A stretch of DNA of 64,000 bases from Gemmatimonadota bacterium (GCA_022710485.1 JAKLGU010000006.1:92895-156894), one strand, 5' to 3'; shown: positions 1 to 9,230, numbered from the stretch's first letter. Notes: generated from the letters alone by a model not told the origin. Numbers and translations are program-made.

Positions 1-1185
1 AAGATCGAACCGCCGCCGGGGGGCCCGCCCGACCTCCTCCCCCCCGGACTCGTGGCCACCATCCCGGAATCGATGGCCGTCCTTCCCGACTTCTCGGGCG
101 ACGTCGAGTTCATCTTCAACGAAACCGTCTCCGAGGGCGGCAGCCCGAACATGGGCCTCGGCACGGGTGACCTCGAAAAGCTGATCATCCTGTCGCCGAG
201 CGAGAGGGTGCCCAGCGTCCGCTGGAAGCGGAGCCGGGTCACCGTCCGGCCGGCCGAAGGATGGCGCCCCAACACCGTCTACCGAATCCAGCTCCTTCCT
301 GGCGTGATGGACATCCGCCGGAACCGGAACGACAGCACCAGGGTGGTCACCTTCACGACCGGCGCGCCGATTCCTTCACTGCACCTGACCGGGCAGGTCT
401 GGGACTGGACCACGGCGCGCCCCGCCCCCCGTGCGCTGGTCGTCGCGGTGCTCCTGCCCGACAGCCTCCGGTACCGCACGATGGCGGACTCGGCCGGCAA
501 GTTCGATTTCGGCCCGCTGCCCAGCGGCGACTACCTGGTGTATGGCGCCCTCGACCAGAACCGGAATGCCCGGCTCGATCGGCGTGAGGCATGGGACTCC
601 CTGCCCGTGCCGCGGGACAGCACCGCGGTGGGCGAGCTCTGGGCGTTCGTGCACGACTCCGTCGGCCCGCGCCTCTCGACGGCGGCGACGTCCGACTCGT
701 TGTCGGCCACCCTCACGTTCACGCAGCCGCTCGACCCGGACCAGCGCTTCGGACCGGGCACCGTGCGGGTGCTGCTCCTTCCGGACTCGGCGGCCGTCGA
801 GGTCGTGTCGCTCCTTCCCAAGACCGTGCACGATTCGATCTACAAGCCGCCCCCGCCACCGCCCGACACGACGGCGCCGAAGCCTGCCCCGCTGCCGGCC
901 GGACCCACCCGGCCCGCCGGCGACACCATCCGCCCGTCCAGGGCCCCGCTCTTCACCTCGCTCCTCCTTCGTGTGGCGCAGCCCTGGAAGCCGGGCTCGA
1001 CCTACGTGGTGGAGATCGACTCGCTCCGGAACGCCAACCGTGCGGCGGCGAGCATTCGCGGGCCCCTTGAAGTTCCCGTGCCGAAGGTTGACACGACTGC
1101 CGCCGGCGCCGATTCGCTGAAGGCCGCCCAGGACACCGCACCGGCAGCGCCTGATTCTCTGCAGCCCAAGCCGCCGGCCCGGTGA
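1..1185 (+). CDS. Ig-like domain surface/periplasmic protein (5' partial)
   Basis: The reading frame is open from the first base of the window, so the N-terminus, presumably with a signal or lipoprotein peptide, is missing; the first in-window start codon is a GTG at 52. Residues after that GTG read like the Big_5/SbsA Ig-like family (IPESM..DFSGDVEFIFNETVSEG, then FTTGAPIPS). They are followed by a carboxypeptidase-regulatory-like fold with a calcium-loop-like stretch (DQNRNARLDRRE). The C-terminal third is rich in Pro, Thr, Asp and Ala, suggesting an unstructured exported tail. Its stop overlaps the selA start by four bases. The molecular role is unknown; an envelope location is inferred. 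Confidence 0.75.
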   Translation, partial: KIEPPPGGPPDLLPPGLVATIPESMAVLPDFSGDVEFIFNETVSEGGSPNMGLGTGDLEKLIILSPSERVPSVRWKRSRVTVRPAEGWRPNTVYRIQLLPGVMDIRRNRNDSTRVVTFTTGAPIPSLHLTGQVWDWTTARPAPRALVVAVLLPDSLRYRTMADSAGKFDFGPLPSGDYLVYGALDQNRNARLDRREAWDSLPVPRDSTAVGELWAFVHDSVGPRLSTAATSDSLSATLTFTQPLDPDQRFGPGTVRVLLLPDSAAVEVVSLLPKTVHDSIYKPPPPPPDTTAPKPAPLPAGPTRPAGDTIRPSRAPLFTSLLLRVAQPWKPGSTYVVEIDSLRNANRAAASIRGPLEVPVPKVDTTAAGADSLKAAQDTAPAAPDSLQPKPPAR

Positions 1186-2555
1186 GCGCCGACCCCCGCC
1201 GAGATCTCCCATCCGTGGAACGGCTGCTGCAGGAGCCGTCCGTAAGCGTCCTGCTTGAATCGACGCCTCGCAGCGTCGTCGTCGCCGCCGCGCGCGAGGC
1301 GGTGGCCCGGGCCCGAAAGGGACGCGGAGGCGTGCCCGAGAACTGGGGGGCGGAGATCGCGGAGCGGGCGAAACGGATGGCGCGGCGTTCACTCCGCCCG
1401 GTCCTGAACGCCACGGGGGTCGTGCTTCACACCAACCTCGGGCGCGCGCCGCTCGCTGCCAGCGCGCTCGACGCCGTCGCGGCGGTGGCATCGGGCTACA
1501 GTGCGCTCGAGTTCGACCTCGAGGCAGGCACGCGCGGCCAGCGAACCGATCACGGTCGCCGGCTGCTGGCGGAGCTGACGGGGGCGGAGGACGCGCTGGC
1601 CGTGAACAATGCGGCGTCGGCGCTGATCCTGGCGCTCAACACCGTGGCCGAGGGGTTGGAGGTGGTCGTTTCCCGGGGCGAGCTGGTGGAAATCGGCGGG
1701 TCGTTCCGGATCCCCGACATCCTGCGGAAGAGCGGCGCCCGGCTCCGCGAAGTCGGCACGACCAACCGGACCCACCTCGACGATTATATACGCGCCCTGG
1801 GACCGGCCACCGGCGCGATCCTCAAGGTCCACCAGTCCAACTTCGTGCAGTCCGGCTTCGTCCACGCGCCCCATGCTGTCGACCTCGCCCGGCTCGCCCA
1901 CGACCATCGCGTGCCGCTGGTCCACGACGTCGGCAGCGGGCTCCTGTCGGACCTGTCCTCGTTCGGGCTCAACTCGGAGCCTCGGGTCGCCGACGCCGTC
2001 GCCGACGGCGCCGACCTCGTGGTCTTTTCCGGTGACAAGCTCCTCGGCGGCCCGCAGACCGGGTGTCTCGTCGGGAGCGCCGCCCTGCTCGGGCGCTGCC
2101 GCGCCAACCCCCTCGCTCGCGCGAGCCGGGCGGACAAGATGACCCTCGCCGCCCTGGAGGCGACGCTCGAGCTCTACCGGGACCCGGCCGTGGCGCTGCG
2201 GGAGATTCCGGTCCTTCGGATGCTGACGCTCTCCGCCGGCGAACTAGAGCAACGGGCGCGCGCACTCGCCGCCGCCATCGCGGCAGCCTGCCCCGCTGCC
2301 CCGCCGCCCCGCCTCGCCGCGGGCCACTCCGTGACGGGCGGCGGATCCTTTCCTGGTGCCGACCTGCCGACCACCCTCGTGGTGCTCGACCCCGGCCCGC
2401 GCGGCGCCGATGCCCTGGCGCTCACCCTCCGGCTCGGCGACGTGCCGGTCGTCGCCCGGGTCGAGGATCGGATGGTCGTGCTCGACCCTCGCACCCTTCC
2501 GGTGCACGCCTTTCCGGACGTGGCGGCCGCGGTCGCCGCGGCCTGCGCAGAATGA
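1182..2555 (+). CDS. selA: L-seryl-tRNA(Sec) selenium transferase
   Basis: SelA is the PLP enzyme that converts Ser-tRNA(Sec) to Sec-tRNA(Sec) using selenophosphate. The 457-residue length matches bacterial SelA. Family blocks are clear: LNATGVVLHTNLGRAP near residue 75, VSRGELVEIGGSFRIPD near 163, EVGTTNRTH near 190, and the PLP site SGDKLLGGPQ with Lys286. The GTG start overlaps the previous stop (GTGA). The partners selB, selD and selC are not in the window; the next gene is gmhB rather than selB. The full set of motifs argues against decay. It implies selenocysteine decoding in this organism, though no selenoprotein is evident here. Confidence 0.95.
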   Translation: MSADPRRDLPSVERLLQEPSVSVLLESTPRSVVVAAAREAVARARKGRGGVPENWGAEIAERAKRMARRSLRPVLNATGVVLHTNLGRAPLAASALDAVAAVASGYSALEFDLEAGTRGQRTDHGRRLLAELTGAEDALAVNNAASALILALNTVAEGLEVVVSRGELVEIGGSFRIPDILRKSGARLREVGTTNRTHLDDYIRALGPATGAILKVHQSNFVQSGFVHAPHAVDLARLAHDHRVPLVHDVGSGLLSDLSSFGLNSEPRVADAVADGADLVVFSGDKLLGGPQTGCLVGSAALLGRCRANPLARASRADKMTLAALEATLELYRDPAVALREIPVLRMLTLSAGELEQRARALAAAIAAACPAAPPPRLAAGHSVTGGGSFPGADLPTTLVVLDPGPRGADALALTLRLGDVPVVARVEDRMVVLDPRTLPVHAFPDVAAAVAAACAE

Positions 2556-3118
2556 TGCCGCGGCCTGCCGCGTTTCTCGACCGCGACGGCACCCTCGTCA
2601 ACGATCCCGGCTTCCAGCGTGATCCTTCGACAGTCGAGCTCCTGCCCGGGGCAGCGGCCGCGGTGACGCGCCTCAACGCGGCGGGGTTCATGGTGATCGT
2701 CGTGACGAACCAGTCCGGCATCGCCCGGGGACTGATCACTCCGGCCGAGTATGCCGCGGTCGAACGGGCCATTACCGCTCGATTCGCCGAAGCGGGCGCG
2801 GTGCTCGACGCCACCTACCACTGCCCGCACTATCCCGCTGCTGGGGGGCCCTGCGAGTGCCGGAAACCGGGTTCCCTGCTCTACCGGCGGGCGGCGGAGG
2901 AGTGGCGCCTCGATCTCCCGGCCTCCTGGGGGGTCGGCGACCGTGTTTCCGACCTTCAGCCGGTCCGCGCGCTCGGCGGGCGGGGAGTGCTGGTGCGGAC
3001 AGGCGCGGGGCGGAAGCACGAATCGGAGGCGCAGGAGGCGGGGTTTCCGGTGGTGGATGATCTGCCGGCGGCGGTGGGGCTCATTTTGGGGGCGTTTCTG
3101 CCCTCCGGCGCCCCCTAG
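2552..3118 (+). CDS. gmhB: D-glycero-beta-D-manno-heptose 1,7-bisphosphate 7-phosphatase
   Basis: This 188-residue HAD phosphatase removes the 7-phosphate in ADP-heptose synthesis for the lipopolysaccharide core. The N-terminal motif FLDRDGTLVND supplies the nucleophile Asp, VVTNQSGIARG is motif II, and CHCPH-like CECRKPGSLL with surrounding Cys/His matches the GmhB zinc loop. VGDRVSDL is the late acidic motif. The start is ATG at 2552, overlapping the selA stop (ATGA); a second in-frame ATG follows at once. A longer open frame upstream lies inside selA and is not coding. A histidinol-phosphatase role is possible because the families are close, but the zinc-loop cysteines favour GmhB. Confidence 0.85.
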   Translation: MMPRPAAFLDRDGTLVNDPGFQRDPSTVELLPGAAAAVTRLNAAGFMVIVVTNQSGIARGLITPAEYAAVERAITARFAEAGAVLDATYHCPHYPAAGGPCECRKPGSLLYRRAAEEWRLDLPASWGVGDRVSDLQPVRALGGRGVLVRTGAGRKHESEAQEAGFPVVDDLPAAVGLILGAFLPSGAP

Positions 3119-3152
3119 GGAGTGAGGGGTTTCCCCCTTACTTTTCAGGGTT

Positions 3153-3746
3153 ATGTCCTATCGCGTGGCGGTCTGCATCTCGGGCGGCGGCAGCAACCTG
3201 CAGGCGCTGCTCGATCGGCTGCAGGGAGAGGCGCCGGCGCGAGTGGTACTCGTCCTGAGCAATCGCGCCGATGCGGGCGGTCTCGAGCGTGCCCGCCAGG
3301 CTGGCGTCCCGGCGGAAGTGCTTTCCGACCCGGCCGACGCCTCGGAGTGGATCACCCGGCTCGGCCGGCGTGACGTAGACCTCCTGGTGTTGGCGGGCTA
3401 CCTGAAGCTCGTGCCGCCGGGAGTGGTGCAGAAGTACGCCGGGCGCATCCTCAACGTGCACCCGGCGCTCCTCCCTGCCTTCGGTGGGGCCGGCATGTAC
3501 GGGACGCGGGTACACGAAGCGGTGCTCGCCAGCGGCGCAACGGAGTCGGGTCCCACGGTACATCTCGTGGACGAGGTGTACGACCGTGGGGCCATTCTCG
3601 CCCAGCGGCGGGTGCCCGTCTTACCGGACGACACGCCGGACCGGCTCGCGGCACGGGTACTCGCCGTGGAGCACGCACTGCTGCCCGAGGTCGTCCTGGC
3701 CGCGGCTCGCGCCGGGCGGCCGGTGCCGGTGCCTGAAGAAGCCTGA
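3153..3746 (+). CDS. purN: Phosphoribosylglycinamide formyltransferase
   Basis: PurN transfers a formyl group from 10-formyl-THF to GAR, the third step of purine synthesis. The 197-residue length is normal. Visible motifs are the phosphate loop SGGGSNLQALL (10-20), catalytic Asn101 and His103 in NVHPALLPAF, and Asp140 in VHLVDEVYDRG. purH follows after 29 bases, so the two probably share a message. No strong ribosome-binding site precedes the ATG; a -10-like TTACTT lies nine bases upstream, so initiation may be close to the start codon. Confidence 0.95.
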   Translation: MSYRVAVCISGGGSNLQALLDRLQGEAPARVVLVLSNRADAGGLERARQAGVPAEVLSDPADASEWITRLGRRDVDLLVLAGYLKLVPPGVVQKYAGRILNVHPALLPAFGGAGMYGTRVHEAVLASGATESGPTVHLVDEVYDRGAILAQRRVPVLPDDTPDRLAARVLAVEHALLPEVVLAAARAGRPVPVPEEA

Positions 3747-3775
3747 ACCACCAGTCGAACTCATCAGGGAGTACC

Positions 3776-5305
3776 ATGCCGAGGGCATTGCTTTCCGTCA
3801 GTGACAAGCGCGGGATCGTCGCGTTCGCCCAGGGCCTGGTGCAGCTGGGCTGGGACATCATCTCCACGGGAGGCACGGCCGCTGCGCTGAAGGCGGCCGG
3901 CGTTCCCGTGCAGGCGGTGGAGTCGGTCACCAAGTTCCCCGAAATGCTCGACGGCCGCGTCAAGACGCTGCACCCGATGGTCCATGGCGGACTGCTCGGG
4001 CGGCGCGACAACCCGGTGCACCTCCGCGCCATGGAAGAGCACGGCATCACGCCGATCGACCTCGTGGCGGTCAACCTCTATCCGTTCCGCGCCACCATCT
4101 CGCAACCGGACGTCTCCTTCGAGGACGCGATCGAGAACATCGACATCGGCGGGCCCTCGATGCTCCGGTCCGCGGCCAAGAACCACGAGTTCGTCCTGCC
4201 CGTGGTGGAGCCGTCGGACTATGCGGAGGTCCTGGTGCTGCTTCGGGCGGGCGCGATCCCGGTCGAGACGCGGCGCGCCTACGCGGCCAAGGTATTCGCC
4301 CACACGGCAGACTACGACAGCGCCATCGCGGCGTACCTGACGCCGAGAGAGGATGGCCTGCCGGCCCGGTTGGGCGGCTCGCTGGAGCGGATGGCGTCGC
4401 TCCGGTACGGGGAAAACCCGCAGCAGCGGGCCGCGCTGTACGTCACCGAGGAGCCGCGCGGCATCCGGGACCTGAAGCAGCGCCAGGGCAAGGAGCTGTC
4501 GTTCAACAACATCCTCGACCTCGACGCCGCCATGGCCGCCGTGGCGCCGTGGCCCACGCGCCCCGCCTGCGCCATCATCAAGCACACGACCCCCTGCGGC
4601 CTGGCGGTGGCGTCATCGGCCGGCGAGGCGTGGCGTCGCGCGCTGGCCACCGATCCGCAGTCGGCCTTCGGCGGCGTGGTGGCGTTCAACACCGTGGTGG
4701 ACAAGGCCACCGCCGAGGAGATGGTGGGGTTGTTCCTCGAGGTGATCGTGGCACCGTCGTTCCACGACGAGGCGCTCAAGGTCTTCGCCGCCAAGAAGAA
4801 TTTGCGCGTGGTGGAGCTGCCGGTGAGCCACGGCGAGCAGGGGCTCGACTACAAGTGCGTGCGCGGCGGGTTCCTGGTCCAGGACCGCTTCCAGTTCGAC
4901 TCTTCGGAGGAGGGCTGGCGCGTGCCGACCGTGCGCCACCCCACGGAGGCGGAATGGAGCGACCTGCGATTCGGATGGGCCGGCGTCGCGACCGTCAAGT
5001 CGAACGCCATCCTGCTGGTGCGTCACGAGGCCGCGATCGGCATCGGCGCCGGGCAGATGAGCCGGGTGGACTCGTCGTTCCTCGCGGTGCACAAGGCGAG
5101 ACAGCAGGGGCACGACCCGCGCGGGTCGGTCCTGGCGAGCGACGGGTTCTTCCCCTTCCCCGACGGCGTGGAGGCGGCCGCGGCCGCCGGGGTCACCGCC
5201 ATCATCCAGCCGGGCGGGTCGGTGAAGGACGAGGACGTCATCGCGGCGGCGGACCGGCTCGGGCTGGCCATGGTCCTCACCGGCGCGCGGCAGTTCAGGC
5301 ACTAA
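3776..5305 (+). CDS. purH: Bifunctional AICAR formyltransferase / IMP cyclohydrolase
   Basis: PurH carries out the last two steps of IMP synthesis. The N-terminal MGS-like cyclohydrolase domain shows [18 protein letters not shown] and [13 protein letters not shown]. The C-terminal transformylase domain shows RYGENPQQ, the KHTTPCG catalytic Lys-His pair (usually KHxNPCG) and SDGFFPFPD. The 509 residues are typical. It sits directly behind purN and ten bases ahead of a DUF2723 membrane gene, which may be transcribed with it although it is functionally unrelated. Confidence 0.96.
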   Translation: MPRALLSVSDKRGIVAFAQGLVQLGWDIISTGGTAAALKAAGVPVQAVESVTKFPEMLDGRVKTLHPMVHGGLLGRRDNPVHLRAMEEHGITPIDLVAVNLYPFRATISQPDVSFEDAIENIDIGGPSMLRSAAKNHEFVLPVVEPSDYAEVLVLLRAGAIPVETRRAYAAKVFAHTADYDSAIAAYLTPREDGLPARLGGSLERMASLRYGENPQQRAALYVTEEPRGIRDLKQRQGKELSFNNILDLDAAMAAVAPWPTRPACAIIKHTTPCGLAVASSAGEAWRRALATDPQSAFGGVVAFNTVVDKATAEEMVGLFLEVIVAPSFHDEALKVFAAKKNLRVVELPVSHGEQGLDYKCVRGGFLVQDRFQFDSSEEGWRVPTVRHPTEAEWSDLRFGWAGVATVKSNAILLVRHEAAIGIGAGQMSRVDSSFLAVHKARQQGHDPRGSVLASDGFFPFPDGVEAAAAAGVTAIIQPGGSVKDEDVIAAADRLGLAMVLTGARQFRH

Positions 5306-5315
5306 CGGAGACTTC

Positions 5316-7478
5316 GTGACGACGACCAGACCTGCCACCCCGTACCGCTGGGCCGCCCTCGTCGGCCTCGTGGTCTTCGGGATCTACATCGCCACCCTCG
5401 CGCCCACCACCGCGTTCTGGGACACCTCCGAATACATCGCCGCCGCGAAGGTGCTCGGCATCCCGCACCCGCCGGGGAACCCGCTCTTCGTGATCCTGGC
5501 GCACACCTGGGGGTTGCTGCCGCTCGCCGGCGAGTATGCCAAGCGGATCAACCTCTTCGCGGCGTTCACCAGCGCGGCCTCCGCCGCCCTCTGGTTCCTG
5601 ATCGCAGAGCGGTGGCTCCGGACGATCGTCCCGGTCCGGTGGGGGCGCCTCCTGGCCGCGGCGGCCGGCACCCTGGTCTCCGCCACCTCGTGGACCATCT
5701 GGAATCAGTCCGCCGTCAACGAGAAGGTCTACACCGTCTCGCTGCTGTCCATGGCGCTGGTCACCTGGCTGGCGGTGCACTGGGGCGACGACGAGCCCGG
5801 GCCGCACCGCGACCGGTGGGTCATCCTCATCGCCTATATCATCGCGCTGTCGACCACGAACCACCTGATGGGGCTGCTCGCGGCGCCGGCGGTGGCCATC
5901 TACATCCTGTGGACCGACTGGCGCGTGGTGACCCGGCCGTGGGTCTGGGTGGGCGTGGTGTCCGCGGTCATCGTGGGCGTGTCGCTGAACTACCTCTTCC
6001 TGCCGATCCGCGCGGCGCAGTTCCCGCCGATCAACGAGGGAGAACCGGTCGGCTTCTTCAGCCAGGCGCTGATGGACGTCATCAACCGCGTCCAGTACGC
6101 CAAGCCGTCGGTGATGGACCGTCAGGCCGACCTCCTGTCCCAGTTCGGCAACTACCTGCAGTACTACCGCTGGCAGTACGCCCGGGACTGGGGATCCGCC
6201 GCGGGGGCCGCGGCCGCGCTCTTTGGCATGCTTGGCCTCTACGGCCTCTGGGAACTCATCCGCCGGGACCGGCGGGCCGGGATGGCCGCCCTGGCCATGT
6301 TCGGCACGCTGACCGTGGCGCTCATCTTCTACCTGAACTTCAAGTATGGCTTCTCGATGCACCCGGAGCGGGACCTCCCGCGGGAAGTCCGCGAACGGGA
6401 CTACTTCTTCATGGGGTCGTTCGCCTATTTCGGGGTGCTCATCGCCCTGGGGCTCGGCGCGCTCTATCGGGGCATCGCCGACTCCCTGGCGATTCGGCTC
6501 CCCGAGGCGAAGCGGTGGGCCGCGGCCGCGCCGGTCTTCCTCATCGCCCTCATCCCGCTGGCCGGCAACCACGCTTCCGCCACCCGGGCCAACGAGTACC
6601 TCGCGCGGGATCTCGCCATCGACATGCTGGAATCGGTCGAGCCGTACGGCATCCTGATCACCGCCGGCGACAACGACACCTTCCCGCTCTGGTTCGCCCA
6701 GGAAGTGCTCGGCGTGCGCCCGGACGTGACGCTCGCCAACCTCTCGCTGATGAATACCCGTTGGCACCTCCGACAGCTGCAGCGCCGGGAAACGCCAGAA
6801 TTCGACCCCGCCAAGGCCGCCCGCGTCTGGCGCCCGAGCCCGGCCGAGACCGGCCTCCCGCTCGCGGACTCCACCGCCGCCGCGCCGGCGGCGGCGTGGC
6901 CCAGGCCCGACGGCTCCGTCTTCCAGAGCTTCTCCGGCCCGCAGATGGACAGCCTGCCGGAGGCGATCGCCGTCAAGCAGGGCAGCGGCCTGCGGGTGGA
7001 CAGCCTCGTCATCGCGTTCGGCCAGGACTACCTGACCCTCCAGGACATCGCCACGGTGGCCCTCATCCGTGACAACCTCGGCAAGCGCCCGATCTACTTC
7101 AGCTGGAGCGACGGCAACTACCCGGATGGCACGCTGGGCCTGACCGAGTACCTGCTCACCACCGGCCTGGTGCGGAAGCTGATGCCGAAGCCGATCCAGG
7201 AAGGCAACGGCATCGTGCTCTCCAAGACGCTCGGTTTCGTGGACGTCGGCGTCACCCGGCAGCTCCTCTGGGAGACCTACCACTGGCAGAGCGCCACTCG
7301 GGAGCGGCCGCGGGGATGGGTGGACGTCCCCTCCTCGTCGATCCTCCAGCTCTATGGCATCATCTACCGGGAGACCGGCGTGATCCTGAAGTCCGAGGGC
7401 CTGACGGAGGAGGCCGCCCGCGCCGACTCGATCGCCGTGGCGGTCCAGCAGACTATCATGCGGGGCGAGCGGAACTAG
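5316..7478 (+). CDS. DUF2723 polytopic membrane protein
   Basis: This 720-residue protein has an N-terminal membrane region of about ten hydrophobic segments (residues 10-440) followed by a soluble C-terminal part. The start matches the DUF2723 family: LAPTTAFWDTSEYIAAAKVLGIPHPPGNPLF, where the conserved acidic pair after WD resembles GT-C glycosyltransferases such as protein O-mannosyltransferases. DUF2723 proteins are common in Bacteroidota and Gemmatimonadota and their substrate is not established. The GTG start follows an AGGAG-like site (GGAGACTTC). A tRNA-Ser gene follows 27 bases downstream. A lipid-linked sugar transfer role is inference only. Confidence 0.8.
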   Translation: MTTTRPATPYRWAALVGLVVFGIYIATLAPTTAFWDTSEYIAAAKVLGIPHPPGNPLFVILAHTWGLLPLAGEYAKRINLFAAFTSAASAALWFLIAERWLRTIVPVRWGRLLAAAAGTLVSATSWTIWNQSAVNEKVYTVSLLSMALVTWLAVHWGDDEPGPHRDRWVILIAYIIALSTTNHLMGLLAAPAVAIYILWTDWRVVTRPWVWVGVVSAVIVGVSLNYLFLPIRAAQFPPINEGEPVGFFSQALMDVINRVQYAKPSVMDRQADLLSQFGNYLQYYRWQYARDWGSAAGAAAALFGMLGLYGLWELIRRDRRAGMAALAMFGTLTVALIFYLNFKYGFSMHPERDLPREVRERDYFFMGSFAYFGVLIALGLGALYRGIADSLAIRLPEAKRWAAAAPVFLIALIPLAGNHASATRANEYLARDLAIDMLESVEPYGILITAGDNDTFPLWFAQEVLGVRPDVTLANLSLMNTRWHLRQLQRRETPEFDPAKAARVWRPSPAETGLPLADSTAAAPAAAWPRPDGSVFQSFSGPQMDSLPEAIAVKQGSGLRVDSLVIAFGQDYLTLQDIATVALIRDNLGKRPIYFSWSDGNYPDGTLGLTEYLLTTGLVRKLMPKPIQEGNGIVLSKTLGFVDVGVTRQLLWETYHWQSATRERPRGWVDVPSSSILQLYGIIYRETGVILKSEGLTEEAARADSIAVAVQQTIMRGERN

Positions 7479-7505
7479 GGGCGCTCCGTTCCCGTCGGCT
7501 GTGAA

Positions 7506-7592
7506 GGCGTGGTGGCCGAGTGGTTTAAGGCAGCGGTCTTGAAAACCGCCGAACCGGAAACGGTTCCGTGAGTTCGAATCTCACCCACGCCG
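7506..7592 (+). tRNA. tRNA-Ser (anticodon TGA)
   Basis: The 87-base cloverleaf has acceptor arms GGCGTGG/CCACGCC, a class II variable arm, a T-arm GTGAG-TTCGAAT-CTCAC and discriminator G. The anticodon loop CTTGAAA puts TGA at 7540-7542, reading UCA. No CCA is encoded. It is a normal serine tRNA, not tRNA-Sec, whose anticodon would be TCA. Confidence 0.95.
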
Positions 7593-7612
7593 CTGGTGGC
7601 ATCGCGCAGGAA

Positions 7613-7668
7613 AACGAGGGCGGGGCGGACGAGCCGGTTGTTCCCGGTCCGTCCGCCCCGCCCTCGTT
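7613..7668. terminator. Strong bidirectional hairpin between convergent units
   Basis: Positions 7613-7630 and 7651-7668 form a perfect 18-bp GC-rich stem around a 20-base loop. It lies between the tRNA-Ser gene (+) and the end of a minus-strand gene at 7687, where a two-way terminator is expected. There is no clear T-run on either side. Confidence 0.7.
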
Positions 7669-7686
7669 CGTGCGTCCTCCTCGGAG

Positions 7687-8301
7687 CTACCGGCGGGCCA
7701 TGAGCGAGATGCCGACGCTCAGGTATTGGTACGAGCCCGATTCGCCCCCGATGTACTTCCCGGCGTTCGCGGGATAGTTGTACTTCCCGAAAATGGCGAT
7801 TTCCTTCTCGGAGCCTTTGTTCAGGATGAACCCGAGTTCAGGAGCGAACCCCATGATCCAGTTGGTGGTTTCCACCGTTCCGGATCCCACGTCCATCAAC
7901 TGCCGCATGTAATAGACGCCGACCCCCAGGCCGATGTAGGTCTGGATCCGCCCGCCGGCCTTGCTGTACAGGTGGCCGGTGACGAGGAGGGGGAAGACGT
8001 TCATCGAGCGGTACTGCTCGCCCGAGACGGTGCCGCCCGGGAAGTAGATCGCCTCGGTCGTGCTTTCGTAGAAGGCGGTGTACCCGGCCGAGATGCCCAC
8101 CGTGACGTTCGGATTGAGGAAGCGCCGTCCCTCCACCGAGACGCCCAGCCAGCTGTCGTTGCCGATGAACTTGTCGGAGAGGTCGCCGGCCGGGTTGGCC
8201 CAGGAATAGGTCAGGCCGCCGAGCACCTGTGCGCCGGCGGGCGCGGCCCCGGCCATGCCGAGGGCGGCGAGCAGCATCGCGAGACGGAGACGTGGCGTCA
8301 T
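7687..8301 (-). CDS. Exported outer-membrane beta-barrel-like protein
   Basis: The 204-residue product starts with a signal peptide (MTPRLRLAMLLAALGMAGAA..AGAQ). The remainder has alternating polar/aromatic strands such as WLGVSVEGRRF, VTVGISAGYTAFY and TYIGLGVGVYYM, ending in an even-spaced strand closed by LMARR. This is the pattern of a small eight-stranded outer-membrane barrel (OmpW/OmpA-like or opacity-type). The ATG overlaps the stop of the upstream lipoprotein gene by four bases, so the two are co-translated. A longer open frame into the lipoprotein region is not used. Function unknown. Confidence 0.8.
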   Translation of the reverse strand: MTPRLRLAMLLAALGMAGAAPAGAQVLGGLTYSWANPAGDLSDKFIGNDSWLGVSVEGRRFLNPNVTVGISAGYTAFYESTTEAIYFPGGTVSGEQYRSMNVFPLLVTGHLYSKAGGRIQTYIGLGVGVYYMRQLMDVGSGTVETTNWIMGFAPELGFILNKGSEKEIAIFGKYNYPANAGKYIGGESGSYQYLSVGISLMARR

Positions 8302-8945
8302 GGGGTCACCACCCGGCGGATATAGAAGGATTGGTCGAAGGCCTGGTCGATACCGTCGGCGATCGACTGGGCGAGGGCGCTGGAGGAACTGCCGGAGATG
8401 GCGCCGTTGATGCCGGCGGTCCAGACGACCGGAGGGCGCGACACCGCCGGCGGCACGCCGCTGGAAAGGTCGGCCATGTGAATGAAAATGGTGCCCGTGG
8501 TGTAGGTGTACCCGACGACGTCGCCCGGGTAGTCCGGAATCCAACCGGTGCAGATCCAGGGATAGGCCCACCCCCAGATGTCGCACCAGTCGCCCGAGGT
8601 GTAATCGTAGTTCTCGGAGACCGTCACTGCCGGGTTGAGCGTCAGGTCGGCCTGGTCGGCAAGGAGCGGGTCGAGAATCCTGGTGTAGCCGGCCGCGACC
8701 ATGTTGGCGGCGGTCCGGGCGACGATCAGGCTGTCGTAGACATGGCTGATGTCGTCCGTACCGCCGAGATGGACGACGCTGTCGGGAACATAGAACGTGA
8801 CGGCACTGCCGAACGAGAACAGCGTGTCGTACACGGTCGTGACGGAGGCGTAGTCGTTGGGCTGGCTGGCACGTTCGGGGTAGCAGGCGGTGAGCCCTGC
8901 TCCCACCGCCATGGCCAGCCCGGTCGCCCGCAAGAACTTGCGCAT
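8298..8945 (-). CDS. DUF4136-like lipoprotein
   Basis: The start at 8945 gives MRKFLRATGLAMAVGAGLTAC, a lipoprotein signal with lipobox LTAC, and is preceded by GGAG at good spacing; an earlier in-frame start at 9014 would bury the signal. The mature 190 or so residues resemble DUF4136 lipoproteins (YDTLFSFGSAVTFYVPDSV near the start, repeated AxxMxxAGYTR, then a late IADGIDQAFDQSFYI). It is the first gene of a two-gene unit with the barrel protein, suggesting an envelope pair. No function is assigned to DUF4136. Confidence 0.8.
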   Translation of the reverse strand: MRKFLRATGLAMAVGAGLTACYPERASQPNDYASVTTVYDTLFSFGSAVTFYVPDSVVHLGGTDDISHVYDSLIVARTAANMVAAGYTRILDPLLADQADLTLNPAVTVSENYDYTSGDWCDIWGWAYPWICTGWIPDYPGDVVGYTYTTGTIFIHMADLSSGVPPAVSRPPVVWTAGINGAISGSSSSALAQSIADGIDQAFDQSFYIRRVVTP

Positions 8946-9068
8946 CAATGGCTCCGTGAATGGTGGAAGGTGTCCTGAAGATAGCCATATGACGCCGATG
9001 GAACCACCTGCCACACACCCTGCCGGGGTTGCGTAAACCCTTCCCCGGTGGCAGTTTCCTCGCGCGCT

Positions 9069-9160
9069 GGAGCGGTGGCCGAGTGGCTGAAGGCATCGGT
9101 TTGCTAAACCGACATAGGGGTCTAAAGCTTCTATCGGGGGTTCGAATCCCCCCCGCTCCG
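9069..9160 (+). tRNA. tRNA-Ser (anticodon GCT)
   Basis: The 92-base class II cloverleaf has acceptor arms GGAGCGG/CCGCTCC, a long variable arm, T-arm GGGGG-TTCGAAT-CCCCC and discriminator G. The anticodon loop TTGCTAA places GCT at 9103-9105, reading AGC/AGU. CCA is not encoded. It lies 1.5 kb from the other tRNA-Ser gene with a two-gene minus-strand unit between them. Confidence 0.95.
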
Positions 9161-9167
9161 TGTAGCG

Positions 9168-9230
9168 AGGACTGGGGACTGAGGACTGGGGGATTCCCCC
9201 CGCCGACCTCAGTCCTCAGTCCTCAGTCCT
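9168..9230. repeat. Inverted repeat of GGACTGAG units (hairpin)
   Basis: Three tandem copies of a GGACTGAG-type octamer (9168-9191) face three reverse-complement copies (9207-9230), forming a 24-bp stem with only two G.T mismatches around a 15-base loop. It lies just after tRNA-Ser(GCT) and before gltX. It may serve as a terminator or processing site for the tRNA, or be a scattered repeat element. Confidence 0.7.

Noticed and set aside
5295..7283. Long minus-strand frame opposite the DUF2723 gene
   Set aside because: Product is Glu/Arg/Gly-rich without motif; the plus-strand gene has conserved membrane-family sequence.
7506..7592. Possible tRNA-Sec, given selA nearby
   Set aside because: The anticodon is TGA (reads UCA), with a normal seven-base acceptor stem; tRNA-Sec would have TCA and a longer acceptor stem.
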